Source of the DNA: Nitzschia sp. DOCU1
Lineage: Eukaryota > Bacillariophyta > Bacillariophyceae > Bacillariales > Bacillariaceae
Assembly (NCBI GenBank): GCA_951394045.1
Contig: OX595987.1
Span: 3,782,001 to 3,846,000, forward strand
Direction: 5' to 3'
Length of the DNA stretch: 64,000 bases
The notes under the pieces: model-generated
Databases searched by the model: none
What the model was told of the DNA's origin: nothing
What the model saw: only the letters and a program-made list of their open reading frames with translations
Program-made: the position numbers and the translations under genes
Part shown: one piece after another, positions 50,940 to 61,557 of the stretch
Numbering within the stretch: position 1 is the stretch's first letter
Layout of the letters: each line of letters begins with the position of its first letter

Positions 50940-51215
50940 TCCTCCTCCTCCTCGGCGGCTCCACTGCCTTGTGGCGGCAACCATCAACTATCGCCCCAGT
51001 CACCGCCTTTTGCAAAGCTTGCTACTGCAACAAGAACACATTGTCTCCAACAATCTAGCGTTATTCTATGGTTCTCAATAGCCCTCGGGGCTGCTGGGCA
51101 ATAATGCTTTGGGCGAGCAGCCGCCGCCGTCGTCTCTTGATTCCTCAGCAAAACCAGCATCAGCAGCAACAATCCTTTGACAAGGGCTAGTACTAGTAGT
51201 GATGCAATCGAAGAA
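50940..51215 (+). pseudogene. Decayed copy of the HMG gene 2 3' end
   Basis: The blocks GGCAACCATCAACTATCG, TTATTCTATGGTTCTCA and AATGCTTTGG recur in the same order as in 50333-50460. The 3' flank (AGTGATGCAATCGAAG against GGTGATGCAGTTGAAG) is also copied. Stops and indels break the frame, so this is a partial, decayed tandem duplicate. Confidence 0.8.
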
Positions 51216-51376
51216 AGAGACTACTACTAGTAGTAATAATAGAAGGACGAGTTCACCACGTGCTCTTGCTGTTGGCGTCTGGTGGCAAGAAGCTTCTCCT
51301 CGTCGAATCCTGGTGGTGGTGGTGGTGGAGAAAGCAAGCCGCTGCATTTTTCATTCATGCAGGCATTCGATTTCAT

Positions 51377-52948
51377 TCACTCGTTCCTGTCGTCTTCTTC
51401 TTGCTTGTCACCTGTCTTGTTGTCGGATGTGGTCGTTTCTTCTTCTTTTTGAGCGACGCTACTTTTAGTAGCATCTGTGTTGTCGTCGTTGTGTTTGGCA
51501 AATTTAGCCAAAATCTTGGCCTTGACTTGTCGCCATTTTGGCAAGGGTTTCTTGGAGGGATGTAATTGATAATAGATGCGTTCACTGACTCGTTTCACCA
51601 AGAGTGTCATGAGCGTTCCAATCAAGTAGGCATACAACGAGCATGTCAAACTCAACACATTAAAGGGCATGCTCATATCGGGAACCGGCGGCAATACCAA
51701 CAAGGAATTGGAATACAAAGTTGTTGTGGGAGTTGTGGGACACACAAGGGTCGCCATGGCCGGAGGCAATTCTCGACCACGATTGGGATCCCCCGGAAAG
51801 TCATTCAAGGACAAAAATGCCGGTTCATACTCCAAAGATACCATTAACGATTGTTTTTGTTGAGAGGTAATCGTCAAGACACTGCTCAAATCCGCCTCGT
51901 CCCATTTGACCGTGGCTTTATAGGAATCATCATCCGTAGTAATCTGCAACGTTTGCCATAAAGGTTCCAAATAATGAGGTACTCGCTGTCGCAATTCCAC
52001 TTGACAATCATTTTCCTCGAAAGTAGTAGAAGTAAACCATGTCTCGAATCGACCATGATTGGGCGAATTTGCATGTGGTCGTCGTAACACCGATTCCAGA
52101 GTCGCCGTCGGTGTATCCATTGTCAACGGCGGCAATCGCGTCAATACTCGTCGTGCCAAGGGACACGCCGCAGGACTCGTATCCGACAGTAGTGTCTGGA
52201 CTAGATCCGAGGAGGATGATTCCTCTGCTTGCTGCGAATGCCATTGTAATCCAAGGGTGGCTTGCTGTTGCTGTTCCGACTTCTTGTTGGGTGTCCATTG
52301 AATCCAAAATTGTTTGTGGGTGGCGTGGCCGTCCACTAACAACTTGGACCATTGAAGGGCGGAAATGCCGAAAAAATCCGTACCTGGCAACAAGGCTTGC
52401 ATCGTTTGATGCCACGCATCGGCACTCCAGGCGGCACCCACAGTGGGCAAACCCAAGTGATGCTTATAGATTCCATGACTATGACTTTGCTGAAAGACAT
52501 CCCAGATAGCGCCTTGTATAGGAGTCGTCACGACGCGATGATCGATCCAATCCTCCAACAAGGCTTGTAATTTCTGCAAAGACAAAGCATGGGGTGCCAC
52601 AATTTCCAGTAAAAAGCCACTAGGAAATTGTAGATTGTCGTCGTTGGATGTTCGCCATTGCGATGACGATCGACTCGCAATGGACATGGTGACTTGAATA
52701 ATGTCGTCGTCTGCAAGAGGTTTCATCAAAACTTGCTCGAGTTTGCTAAAGGGATGAACGACGCCTTGCCAAGCCATTTGCGTTTCGGCTCGAATCATCA
52801 TGGCATCATCGTCGCTGTGCTGCAGGGGACGAAACGAGACCATTTCATTGTAGGAATAGGGAGACGACGATGATGATGATGAATTCTCCATGGTTGTCAA
52901 TGTTGTGGTTGGAATTCTACTAACATTACCACCACAAAATGAAAACAT
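51377..52948 (-). CDS. PIGT: GPI transamidase subunit PIG-T (Gpi16)
   Basis: A 523-residue protein. The strongest match is near the C-terminus: YSNSLLVLPPVPDMSMPFNV, then LSLTCSLYAYLIGTL. This is the PIG-T signature that runs LPTPDFSMPYNV-ICLTC in animals, ending in the membrane helix. Upstream, DFPGDPNRGRELPPA fits the region before the final strand. PIG-T is the ER-membrane subunit that stabilises the transamidase attaching GPI anchors to proteins. The N-terminal signal peptide expected for the family is not obvious at this ATG, which is followed by a Ser run (ENSSSSSSS), so a 5' exon may be missing. The charged tail after the helix (about 70 residues, Lys then Glu/Asp-rich) is longer than usual. 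Divergent from the sulfotransferase gene. Confidence 0.78.
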   Translation of the reverse strand: MFSFCGGNVSRIPTTTLTTMENSSSSSSSPYSYNEMVSFRPLQHSDDDAMMIRAETQMAWQGVVHPFSKLEQVLMKPLADDDIIQVTMSIASRSSSQWRTSNDDNLQFPSGFLLEIVAPHALSLQKLQALLEDWIDHRVVTTPIQGAIWDVFQQSHSHGIYKHHLGLPTVGAAWSADAWHQTMQALLPGTDFFGISALQWSKLLVDGHATHKQFWIQWTPNKKSEQQQQATLGLQWHSQQAEESSSSDLVQTLLSDTSPAACPLARRVLTRLPPLTMDTPTATLESVLRRPHANSPNHGRFETWFTSTTFEENDCQVELRQRVPHYLEPLWQTLQITTDDDSYKATVKWDEADLSSVLTITSQQKQSLMVSLEYEPAFLSLNDFPGDPNRGRELPPAMATLVCPTTPTTTLYSNSLLVLPPVPDMSMPFNVLSLTCSLYAYLIGTLMTLLVKRVSERIYYQLHPSKKPLPKWRQVKAKILAKFAKHNDDNTDATKSSVAQKEEETTTSDNKTGDKQEEDDRNE

Positions 52949-53505
52949 GAAAAAGGAGAGACGCCATTGTCAAAATCTAAAAGGAGGGATTCCCTCTTTT
53001 GTTTCATTGTGCACCCTCCATCTCATTCATCATCGCCCCAAAAGAACTAACGCTAGCATCCGACTCATCCGACTGTTTATGAGCGCGTTGATCCGCGCAG
53101 ACCCCATCATCACCCCACATTTTTCCCGCCGGCACTTTTTGTGGCACGAAACGAGCCCCCTTTTTTTCGGGAGCCGAGATGGTGAGCGAGAGAGAGACAT
53201 GCCCTTTCATCACTTTTTTCTCGTTGTGCTGAGGGAGGGGGTGTGGCGACGATGACCGCCGTCGAAGACACCAGTTGGTACGTAAGAACTACGGCGTTGT
53301 TGCTGCATCGCGACTACGTATAGCTATTGCCTTGCGCTTTGAGATCCCTCCAAGCGTCCTCTTTGATCTTGAGACAGACAGACAGTAGCTTGTGTGTTTC
53401 TGGTTCCACAAAGAGTGAAAAAGCAGGGCAAACGTTCTCACTACTTTTTATTTGCGCCGTTTGGGTTTTATATGCCAATATTTTGTGATACATCCCTACA
53501 TCATC
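52949..53505. promoter_or_regulatory. Divergent promoter region, PIG-T / sulfotransferase
   Basis: A 557 bp head-to-head gap between two secretory-pathway genes. No clear TATA box or repeat is seen; shared control is only inferred from position. Confidence 0.35.
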
Positions 53506-55053
53506 ATGTCATTATCCACATCCACGCCGACTCCTCCTTCTCTTTCCTTGGATGCCTCTGTTCGATCCACGTCTTCTACTACTTATGCGACTTCTGCCTG
53601 GTCTTATCTTGGCAGGCTTTCACGAGTCAAAAAGTTTCAAATTTGTCTGTGGGTGGTAGCCTTGTTGGTGTCCATTTCCATGCAAGAAAACATCTTTTTG
53701 TTGTCGAGAGAAGCTCCACCCGAAGATACCAATGTCAAGTTGAAAAATCAAACGTTTGTGGCAGGTCATCCCACCACCAGAAATAGCAAACCTACCATTC
53801 CAGCAACCCCCGCGCCGACACTGCGACCGACGACGTCACCCCCCACTCGTCTTCCGACGCGAGTACCCACAACACCCCCACCCACATGGCTAGCAGCATC
53901 CAAACCTACTACTACATTGACAAATACTAATCTTCGACCAACACTACAATCACAACAACAATCGCAAATGCCACCATCAGCCTTTACGATTCAAACACCT
54001 CCTACGCAATACCTCGGCAAAGCTTTAGAGGAGTTGCCTCTAAAGGCACAATCCTTTGTGGCCCAAAATTGTGATTTACAAAATGTCAAGGAATGGTATC
54101 CTTCCAGAGAAGACAATAGCTGGAATGTCAAGGCTCCCTACGTGATTTTAGGAGGCGTTTGGAATGCCGGTGTGACTAGTTTGTCACAAGCTTTGCAATT
54201 ACATCCTCAAATTCGGAAACGGGTCGGTTTGCCTGATTTCTTTTTGCCAAGACAATTTTACAAATATCAAACTACCACCAAAGACAATTCACGCATATCA
54301 AAAGTCTTTGCAGCACGACAACGCATGTATGCGCAAGTGTATTCGAAAATTGCTCCCAAATCTCTGGGAAGTATTGCCATGGATGTCAGTCCAGGATACT
54401 TGTTTTATGCCTCACAAACCTCCAAAAGTATTCAATGCGTCAGTCCATGGGCCAAAATGGTCATTTTGCTAAGAGATCCCGTGGAACGGGTCTATCAACA
54501 ATGGATTTACGGGCGGGAAAAGTTGGGTCTACGGCTTAGTTTGGAAGAATGGATGGCCCAAGAGCTCAAAGCAATGCAGTCGGCAGGGTTGATTTCGGCG
54601 GCGGCTGGTACTGATACGAATCGTCAATTAGTAGTAAACGACGCCGCTAAAGAACAAGAACGTCAAGCATGGAAGAATTATCAATCGATTCGGAATTTGG
54701 CAGGTGCTATTGGTCGAAGTATGTACGTGTTGCAATTGGAAGAATGGTTTGAAACATTGGAGCAAGTCGGCAAAATTCCTCGCCAAGAAGTATTTTTGAT
54801 GCGATCCGAAGTTTGGCAAAGTCAACCACAAGAAGAATATCAACAATTGATTTCGTTCTTGGGACTTGCGGCCTACCAACCTGCTGCGTTCCCTGCCACG
54901 CCACAAACAAATGATAATCCACCCATCAAGCCAGAAACCAAACAATTGTTACAAGACTTTTTTGCTCCCTACAACAAACGATTGGCAGATTTATTGAATC
55001 GATATGGATTTAATGAAGATGGGGATTGGAATGAACCATTATGGGAAGGATGA
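53506..55053 (+). CDS. Type II membrane sulfotransferase-like protein
   Basis: 515 residues from the ATG at 53506; the frame is open further upstream without one. A short Ser/Thr-rich cytosolic tail, one signal-anchor helix (FQICLWVVALLVSISM, about 44-60) and a Pro/Thr-rich stem (about 90-170) give a Golgi type II topology. The catalytic region shows VILGGVWNAGVTSLSQAL near 213, the position of the 5'-phosphosulfate loop, and VILLRDPVERVYQQW near 322, the 3'-phosphate site. The C-terminal LLQDFFAPYNKRLADLL is typical of heparan-type sulfotransferases. The loop lacks the usual basic residue (K/R before G-x-T), so activity is uncertain. A role in sulfating polysaccharide or glycoprotein is inferred from the family. 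Confidence 0.78.
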   Translation: MSLSTSTPTPPSLSLDASVRSTSSTTYATSAWSYLGRLSRVKKFQICLWVVALLVSISMQENIFLLSREAPPEDTNVKLKNQTFVAGHPTTRNSKPTIPATPAPTLRPTTSPPTRLPTRVPTTPPPTWLAASKPTTTLTNTNLRPTLQSQQQSQMPPSAFTIQTPPTQYLGKALEELPLKAQSFVAQNCDLQNVKEWYPSREDNSWNVKAPYVILGGVWNAGVTSLSQALQLHPQIRKRVGLPDFFLPRQFYKYQTTTKDNSRISKVFAARQRMYAQVYSKIAPKSLGSIAMDVSPGYLFYASQTSKSIQCVSPWAKMVILLRDPVERVYQQWIYGREKLGLRLSLEEWMAQELKAMQSAGLISAAAGTDTNRQLVVNDAAKEQERQAWKNYQSIRNLAGAIGRSMYVLQLEEWFETLEQVGKIPRQEVFLMRSEVWQSQPQEEYQQLISFLGLAAYQPAAFPATPQTNDNPPIKPETKQLLQDFFAPYNKRLADLLNRYGFNEDGDWNEPLWEG

Positions 55054-55516
55054 TCATGATGAGAATGACTATAAGGGACAAAGTGCAGTTGCAGGATGGA
55101 TGTCGTTACTTTCATCGTCGGCAGCGTCGTTGTTGGCTCGGTCTGTACAAAACGAGGCAACAGAACCAATATCCATCGTGGTCGGTCATGCACATGAAGT
55201 GTTCGACTTTCGCCATCCTTCTGCTAGCGGCTCGTGCTTTCTCATGGCATCGACTACAGTACTACCATCATACTTCGAGTAAGGAACATGTTTGTCGCAC
55301 GCTAACGTAGCTAGAACAACTCTCCTAGAGTACTAGTGAAGTAGCGCAAATTGTGATAGAATGTCGGGGAATACGCAGACTAGGAGCTAGTGCATAGTTT
55401 TCAAGTCACTGAAGAGAGTAGCTTATTCCTAAATTACTGTGCAATAACATTTTTAAAAAAGTCAATATATAATTGTGAAGCCCCTTAATCCAATACAATG
55501 CAGCGAGCGAGCACCA
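55054..55516. other. Convergent intergenic, nothing recognised
   Basis: 463 bp between two 3' ends, AT-rich toward 55450-55480. It probably holds both polyadenylation regions. Confidence 0.4.
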
Positions 55517-57313
55517 TTATACAGATACCGAACCGTCCTGCACGCCATCGGTGTCGTCATCTCCACCATCTTCTTGTTGTTGTTGTTGTTGACCACGCCT
55601 TGGCTGCAGATCGGCTGGAGACAATTTACCTTTTTTCATCAAGACACGCGCCCGATCCTTGATACTAATAAGGCTTCGAGATCCCAAAATACTCGCAAAG
55701 TGAGTCTTGATTTTAACCCAGTCATCGCCATAGCGACGAACGCCTTCCACCACAGCCATTGATTCCTTCCCACTAAACGGCTTCCGTTTCCTGGCATCGG
55801 CGGCAGCAGCTGCAGCACGAGTCCTCGCCGATGGCCCTACTGTGGTTGCTGGGGAAGCACGTCGTTGGAGGCCGAGTGCCGCTAGCCTCAATCTCTCCAA
55901 CTCGCGTGCGTGTAGGTGGTCCAACTGTCGACGCAAAACTTGCTCGACTTCCGGGGAAGTGGTGGCGGCTGTCGCACCCGTACGACGGCCTTGAGAATGA
56001 TTGCTTCCAGCACTCCCTACCTTTTCTATCAAGGAGGCCAATAGTTGCTCTGCTGGCGTAGTGACGGATCGGCGGCGCCTTGAACCACTTTGCTGTTGTG
56101 CAGATCGCGGCGTCGACGAGCGTTGCTGTCGTTCCGTCCCTGCATTGGGCGATTCATTTTCCTCCGATTGCTGCTGATGGCGACGGCGGCGTTTCGGGGC
56201 TGATTCTTCGGGCGATCGGGTACGACGACGACGACTTTGAGGAGAAACAGACAGAATTTTGCGGACACGTTTGCGACGTGCTGCAATGGCGGCTTGAAGA
56301 ACTTCCTCTTCTTCATCATCATCGCCAAAGTCAAGATTATTCTGCTTCAATGTTTCTTTACTACTTGCAGCAGAAGGAGCTGGGGCGGAAGTCTGCGTGG
56401 CCTTTGCCACTACTTCAGTGGCGTCAGAATCCGCGTCTTCTTGAGCAGTAGCCACCGCAGGATTCTCAGAAGCACGCTTGCCGCCAGTAACATGTGGGCT
56501 CGTTTCATCTTCCGAGTCCGTCTTTTCCGCAGTCGCGTCACTATCTAAAGGTTGGTGGCGACCGTGTGTTTTCCCCGCTTTGGTTTGTTCCTCCTGAATT
56601 ACTGGCAAACCATGTTGTCGCGTTACAGTTGACGGCGGCATTCGGTACCCCAGCTGGACTAAAAGCGGAGTTTCGAATTCAGTTTCCACCCAGTTCAGAA
56701 GCACCGCTTGGACTTGCTTGCGTAGATGTCTATAGCTGGTGACGCTATCTTCAGCATTGGACCCCACTAGTGCCTCCAGATTTTGCCGTATAACGGTAGG
56801 ATCTTTGTTAGAAGACTCTGCAGCATCCAAGAAATTGAGCAGCTCCTGAGGAGGCTCCTCGCCGTGATAAATAACCTGAAGGTCGTTTTTGAGTACATCC
56901 ACCAGCCCCCGTTGGCTAGCTTCACCAGACGACGAGAGTGCTGCAAAAAACCGCCCAAGCTTTTCATGAACATTTAACAACTGCAAACACTCCTGATATT
57001 TTTCATTCTCCGATGCGACATACTTTGCGCCTAACAACATGAACTTGTCTTGAAGCTTTGAAAAGTCACCCTGCAAATGAGAGTTAATCAAAGCGTCTTG
57101 CCACAAGCTTAAAATTCGAAGCTGGTCTGCCAGATCACTCCTGGCGTTGAGGGGCGACACATAAGCAATCACCGGCTCCAGGCATTCAAAGCGACGCACG
57201 TTGGTATCGTTTAAAATGACGCGAACCCACCACTCGGCGAGATCTTCCATAACCTGCCGGGGAGTAACATGAGAAAACAGGGATTTTTCTTCTGCCATTG
57301 TATGATTGTCCAT
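55517..57313 (-). CDS. Telobox/Myb-domain protein, TRF-like candidate
   Basis: A 598-residue nuclear-type protein. The C-terminal Myb/SANT domain (about 518-572) reads KPFSGKESMAVVEGVRRYG, WVKIKTHF, then SLISIKDRARVLMKK. The third helix resembles the telobox (V-D-L-K-D-K-W-R) of telomere-repeat-binding factors, with Ala where Trp is usual. The first 200 residues are helical (ILNDTNVRRFECLEPVIAYV...) and could be a TRFH-like dimerisation domain. The middle is acidic, then Arg-rich with several nuclear-localisation-like blocks (RKRVRK, PKRRRRH). The Gln-rich tail is low complexity. This layout, helical dimer domain - basic linker - C-terminal Myb, is that of TRF1/TRF2. Telomere binding is an inference; another Myb-like transcription factor is the alternative. 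Confidence 0.65.
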   Translation of the reverse strand: MDNHTMAEEKSLFSHVTPRQVMEDLAEWWVRVILNDTNVRRFECLEPVIAYVSPLNARSDLADQLRILSLWQDALINSHLQGDFSKLQDKFMLLGAKYVASENEKYQECLQLLNVHEKLGRFFAALSSSGEASQRGLVDVLKNDLQVIYHGEEPPQELLNFLDAAESSNKDPTVIRQNLEALVGSNAEDSVTSYRHLRKQVQAVLLNWVETEFETPLLVQLGYRMPPSTVTRQHGLPVIQEEQTKAGKTHGRHQPLDSDATAEKTDSEDETSPHVTGGKRASENPAVATAQEDADSDATEVVAKATQTSAPAPSAASSKETLKQNNLDFGDDDEEEEVLQAAIAARRKRVRKILSVSPQSRRRRTRSPEESAPKRRRRHQQQSEENESPNAGTERQQRSSTPRSAQQQSGSRRRRSVTTPAEQLLASLIEKVGSAGSNHSQGRRTGATAATTSPEVEQVLRRQLDHLHARELERLRLAALGLQRRASPATTVGPSARTRAAAAAADARKRKPFSGKESMAVVEGVRRYGDDWVKIKTHFASILGSRSLISIKDRARVLMKKGKLSPADLQPRRGQQQQQQEDGGDDDTDGVQDGSVSV

Positions 57314-59212
57314 TGATGACGATACAACTTATACTGGCAAAACAACTACCATCCTGACGATAACGATCAACCCGGAAAGAAAGATACGCGGGATGTGAAG
57401 TATGTGCATCCGCGCCGCAGTAAGAAACTCTCGCTGGCTGGGCTGTCACGTGCGTGACCAATGCCGCGGCTCGGCTGGCGGAGCAAGCCGAGCGAGGGGG
57501 GCCGCCAACCGGGTTTTGTTGGCTCCCTCGTGCGACCGCCGGCCTGTTGATATAAAGGTCCCGTGGTTCGCAGATGCTTGAAGCTTCACTAGAGCATACC
57601 TACCGGTAGAAGATATATTTATCATGTTTCTTAACATGTGACTGTTAAATGACCGAGGCCTTTCGTTCCTAGCAGAAAGCCCTCAATGCGGAAAGTCCTT
57701 CCAGTCCAAAGGATTGAAAACAGAACTGTAGTACCGCATTGCGTCATCTACCATGCCAAAGAAGGAGCCAAAGCGGCCTACTACCGGTAAGATTTCCCAT
57801 ATGATGGAACCGTGACGTTAATCGGATCTGCAAGTACCCGAAGTTCGACCGGGTTCCTTTCATGATGGGGTTTTTGCTCGACAACGCAGTAACTTCGCTT
57901 TGCCTATCGCTCAAGCCTAACCTAACCTCTTTATTATGAGATATGTGGAAAACAACTTCCTAATCCTTTCCAAGTAAAGAACCTCTGGTATGCTACAGTA
58001 CTGGAGAAGGTCGCTACCGGTGGTTCGATGAAACTACCTAATAGCGCTTAAATATCATATGCCCAGGATGGGATCGCGAACAATACATTGGACAAACAAG
58101 AAGCGACGGACCCGCCCCACCAAGAACTTCATATCTTGCGAATTTGTCAACTTCAACGGCGGAATCGTGAGCGCGTGCGTTTTACGTGCCGGTAGGCATT
58201 GCACTTACCTACCGGTAGGCCCTGCATGGTTCCACGCCGTTTTGCCCGCCTTCAGATAGTAGTCATGAGAACCGCAATTAAGGGCAACGGAGTACCGGTA
58301 GGCATAGATGATGGCGAACGTGGCATTCCCAATAGTAAAATCTGGATGGTTTGTCGTTCATAATTGGAAGTTTCCTCTCCCTAATAATAAAGGGCTAACG
58401 GCTTTTCCTTCAAGGTTCTTCAAGAAGATCGTCATCTTTGGCTTCCGGATCCCTGTTTTCGCGTCTAATTACAATCTACGCGCTTGTCTTTCATGCGTCG
58501 TGTGACGGCGATGCACCAATATTCTACCTAGAGGTAGAAGTGCCACCTCCATGGAACCATCGAAATTCGGACAAATTATTCGGTGGTCGTGAGTGCCAAT
58601 TCAACGCACCCCAAAGTTCTCTAAATATAAGCAGTCGTTCCGTCCTCAAGGGTTTAAATAGAGTGGTACCACAGATTCAAATTATGGTCAGAACCCCAAA
58701 GATCAATGGGTGCTGATGCACAATATGGGAGTGGTAGGAGAAGGCAATCCAACGACATCATATTCTATTTAGGCGTTGATTCGGCGTCAGTACAGTACAA
58801 CTATTCCAATTAGCAGTTGTGCTTGATGCCCCCCCTGCCCGCATCTGCATCGGTTGGTGCAGCTCGTAATAGTGGAACGTAGCGTGGCGTAGGCAGCTGT
58901 TCTTATTTTTTGAACTGAGACAAACGAACCCCAAAGTAAAAAGTACAGTTCACTACGTGGACTGAATTTTATATTGAGCGAACGTGGGAATCGGGTGAAG
59001 CAAACCGCCGCCGGAATGTTAGGTAGATTTCTGATTTCTGCGTTCTTCGTGCCCGATTTGCGTGCATCACTCTTTCCCCACACAACATCGCTACAAAATC
59101 ATTTGCGGAGTTTCAAGAAACCTCACAAAACCCGGCAGAGACCCACTCGAAGTTAACTCTTTGACACATCAAAACAACACATTTCAACCTCTCTGATACT
59201 AAGAAGACTATC
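57314..59212. promoter_or_regulatory. Divergent intergenic region rich in TACCGGTA
   Basis: 1.9 kb between the TRF-like and HMG genes, which point away from each other. TACCGGTA occurs at 57601, 57782, 58210 and 58293, with near matches at 58015 and 58187. No coding frame is convincing. The palindromes may be protein-binding sites or relics of a small repeat. Confidence 0.5.
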
Positions 59213-60229
59213 ATGGCCCGTGACTACAGCAGCAGTGAAGAGGACGAGAAAGTTATTCCGGCTAAAGGTAAGGCCGCACTGAGGAAGAAGAGGCGCAATA
59301 AGCCCAAGGACTACCCAAAGCGCCCTCTCTCCGCCTACAATGTCTTCTTCAAGGAGACTAGGAATGAGATCCTAGCTCATAAGTCAAGGGAGGAAGGCGA
59401 GAAGAGAGATCATAAACTTGATTTCCAGACCATGGCCAAAGAGATCGCCGCCCGCTGGAAGGCACTTGATAAGAAGGACCGCGATCGTGTGGAAAAGCTT
59501 GCCAAGAAAGACATGCTCCGGTACCGCGACGAAGTCAAGGTCTACGAAGAAGAAATGGTCAAGAAGAACCGTGAACAACGTGAAGAGGCCGCCGCAAAGG
59601 CTGCCAAGAAGGAAGAGGAGAAAAATGCCGCTGCTGTCGCCGTCGAGAAGGCTCAACAGCACCGCGAGATGGAAGAACAGGCCCGAAGACCCAACCCAGT
59701 TGCCAGCGCTTCTGCCGCGCCGTCCTTGGATGCACTTAGTGCTCTTGCTGGAAGATTCCAGGCTGGCGGTGGTGTAAACGAGGCCGCCCTTCAAGAAGCG
59801 TTGCTCCTACATCAACAACGTGAAATGATCCAACGACATCTCCTTCTCGAAGAGCTTCGCGCCGTCGAAGAACGAGAGCTTCAGCTTCGACGCCTTCAGA
59901 GCCTCGGCTTGCTTCAAGGCGATGGTGGCTTTGGGGGGCTACAAGCACATCAGCTTGGGGGGCTTCTTGCAGGAATGCAGAACCCCGCTGCCGCTCTCCT
60001 CCAAGATCATTCTGGACGTGGCGGGGGCGGTCTTGGGGCTGGGGGGCTTGGAAGTCTTCTAGGCGGGGGCCATCCCCTCCTTGGGGGCGGAGGTTTGCCT
60101 CACGACTTTCTTATGGGGGCAGCAGGGGGCTCCGCACTCCAAGAAGCTTACCAAATGCAGCAACAGGGCTTGCTCCAGGATCACTATGCTCGTCTCTTGG
60201 GCGCTGGCAAAGATGCCGGGGCACCCTAG
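59213..60229 (+). CDS. Single HMG-box protein
   Basis: A 338-residue intronless protein. An acidic Ser/Glu start (SSSEEDEK) is followed by a basic KKRRNKPKDYPKRP and one HMG box at about 33-112: PLSAYNVFFKETRN, then MAKEIAARWKALDKKDRDR and YRDEVKVYEEEM. A long Lys/Glu/Ala coiled-coil-like helix follows (about 112-160). The C-terminal half has a Leu/Glu/Arg helix (HLLLEELRAVEERELQLRRL) and a Gly/Leu-rich low-complexity end. It is not closely related to the two-box paralogues at 42178 and 48403. Expected to bind and bend DNA in chromatin. Confidence 0.85.
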   Translation: MARDYSSSEEDEKVIPAKGKAALRKKRRNKPKDYPKRPLSAYNVFFKETRNEILAHKSREEGEKRDHKLDFQTMAKEIAARWKALDKKDRDRVEKLAKKDMLRYRDEVKVYEEEMVKKNREQREEAAAKAAKKEEEKNAAAVAVEKAQQHREMEEQARRPNPVASASAAPSLDALSALAGRFQAGGGVNEAALQEALLLHQQREMIQRHLLLEELRAVEERELQLRRLQSLGLLQGDGGFGGLQAHQLGGLLAGMQNPAAALLQDHSGRGGGGLGAGGLGSLLGGGHPLLGGGGLPHDFLMGAAGGSALQEAYQMQQQGLLQDHYARLLGAGKDAGAP

Positions 60230-60382
60230 AAAGAGAAGCGTGTTCGCTGGATCCAAAGCCTAGTGTCTGCCATTCTATCGAAGCTCAACTCGCGTGAGCT
60301 ACAATCACACTATACACGCGCACCTTGTGTTGGTGCAACGTGTCGTCACAATATCGCAACTATGTAAATCACAGGACTAAAT

Positions 60383-61119
60383 TCAATCTACATTTGATAT
60401 CCTATCTTCAAAACTCGAAACATAGTCTCTCATTGCGGCTAAGATCTGTCGAACTTGATCATTCTTACTTGATTCCACTCTCTCATTCATCGACTTTCGG
60501 TACGCTTCGTACCGTTCTCCTCGCGTCATGCTAGGGGAATAAATTGAGTCAGGTTCCTATGTGGGGGGAATGCGACGAAAAGGTAGCAACAGACATCAGA
60601 AACTATTGGGATTCAGACTTGACCTTTTACACACCGCATTCCAGAATACACTTTACTTACAAGAACAGCATCTTGATCTTCCAGTGGTTCCAACAAGAAG
60701 TCTCGATATTCATCTAGAATGGACTTTGTTTGTTCTTTGTCATTGATTGATTCGAACAACTTGTTTGTCAGTTCTTTCATATTGGTCTGACGAAGTGAGA
60801 TTCTTGTTCCGGAATAACTGAAAGAAGAATTCTTGCTCTGTTTTTTAGAACCTTGATAGGTGAGTGGGTTAAAGTTTGTAAAGTCGATACCATCTGATCC
60901 TTGGTCATTATCGTCGAGAACGCCCCGAAGTTTAAACGATGAACGGGTCGGCCGTACTAAAACTGGTGGATGCAGAGTTTGACCCACAGAGAACGCTGCA
61001 GCTGGTGCAACGAGGAGTGCCATGGACCACCACCATGCAAGAAGATGAACCCTGTGTCGACACCGCCGTCGGTGAGACTCAGAAGACTCATTCGACCAGT
61101 TCATAACCGAATATAACAT
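60383..61119 (-). CDS. Predicted plastid preprotein, two exons, unknown
   Basis: Exon 1 60661-61119 and exon 2 60383-60556 are separated by a 104 bp intron (GTAAGT...CCACATAG). The second exon adds EPDSIYSPSMTRGERYEAYR through to RISNVD and a TGA stop, giving 210 residues. The N-terminus has a hydrophobic signal (LLAWWWSMALLVAPAAAF) whose likely cleavage site falls before Phe. That A|F junction is the hallmark of diatom plastid targeting (ASAFAP-type). The mature part is helical and charged, with TNKLFESINDKEQTKSILDEY. Two ATGs are possible (61119, 61104). The mature function is unknown. The unspliced frame would instead end in VKGQV, which looks like intron translation. Confidence 0.72.
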
Positions 61120-61557
61120 GCCGGTTACAACAATAATGTAATCTCCCTGTAACCCCTCTGATTGTGAAGCTAATATTCGTTGCTCGCGATAGCTATGACA
61201 AGTCCATACTCTTTGTCGTCGACATGGTCGAGCATTCGATCGAAGCAGAGAAACAAAAGACGCAGATCGATGGATACCTCGGATCTTCAAGTGGCACCCG
61301 TTGTCGCCTGCCCATCGTTCGTACTTCGACCAAAACGACCAATCATGAAATTGAAAATCGTCCCACCATCACCTGGCACCGTTTCTGCCGGCCTGTCGTC
61401 CGTATCTCGACCAAAACGACCAGATGTACCTCCTGTTTTTGGGCGGATAGCCACTACCTGTTCAGTACTAAAGCAAGACTTCAATCCGCAATGAACGTTT
61501 CATACGGTCCTACAGGTAGCTAACAGAAGCATTGATTCGGATGGAATAGGTGTCTTA
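61120..61557. other. Intergenic, nothing recognised
   Basis: 438 bp between two minus-strand genes. The block CGTCC...TCGACCAAAACGACCA occurs twice, near 61318 and 61389, as a short internal repeat. Confidence 0.45.
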
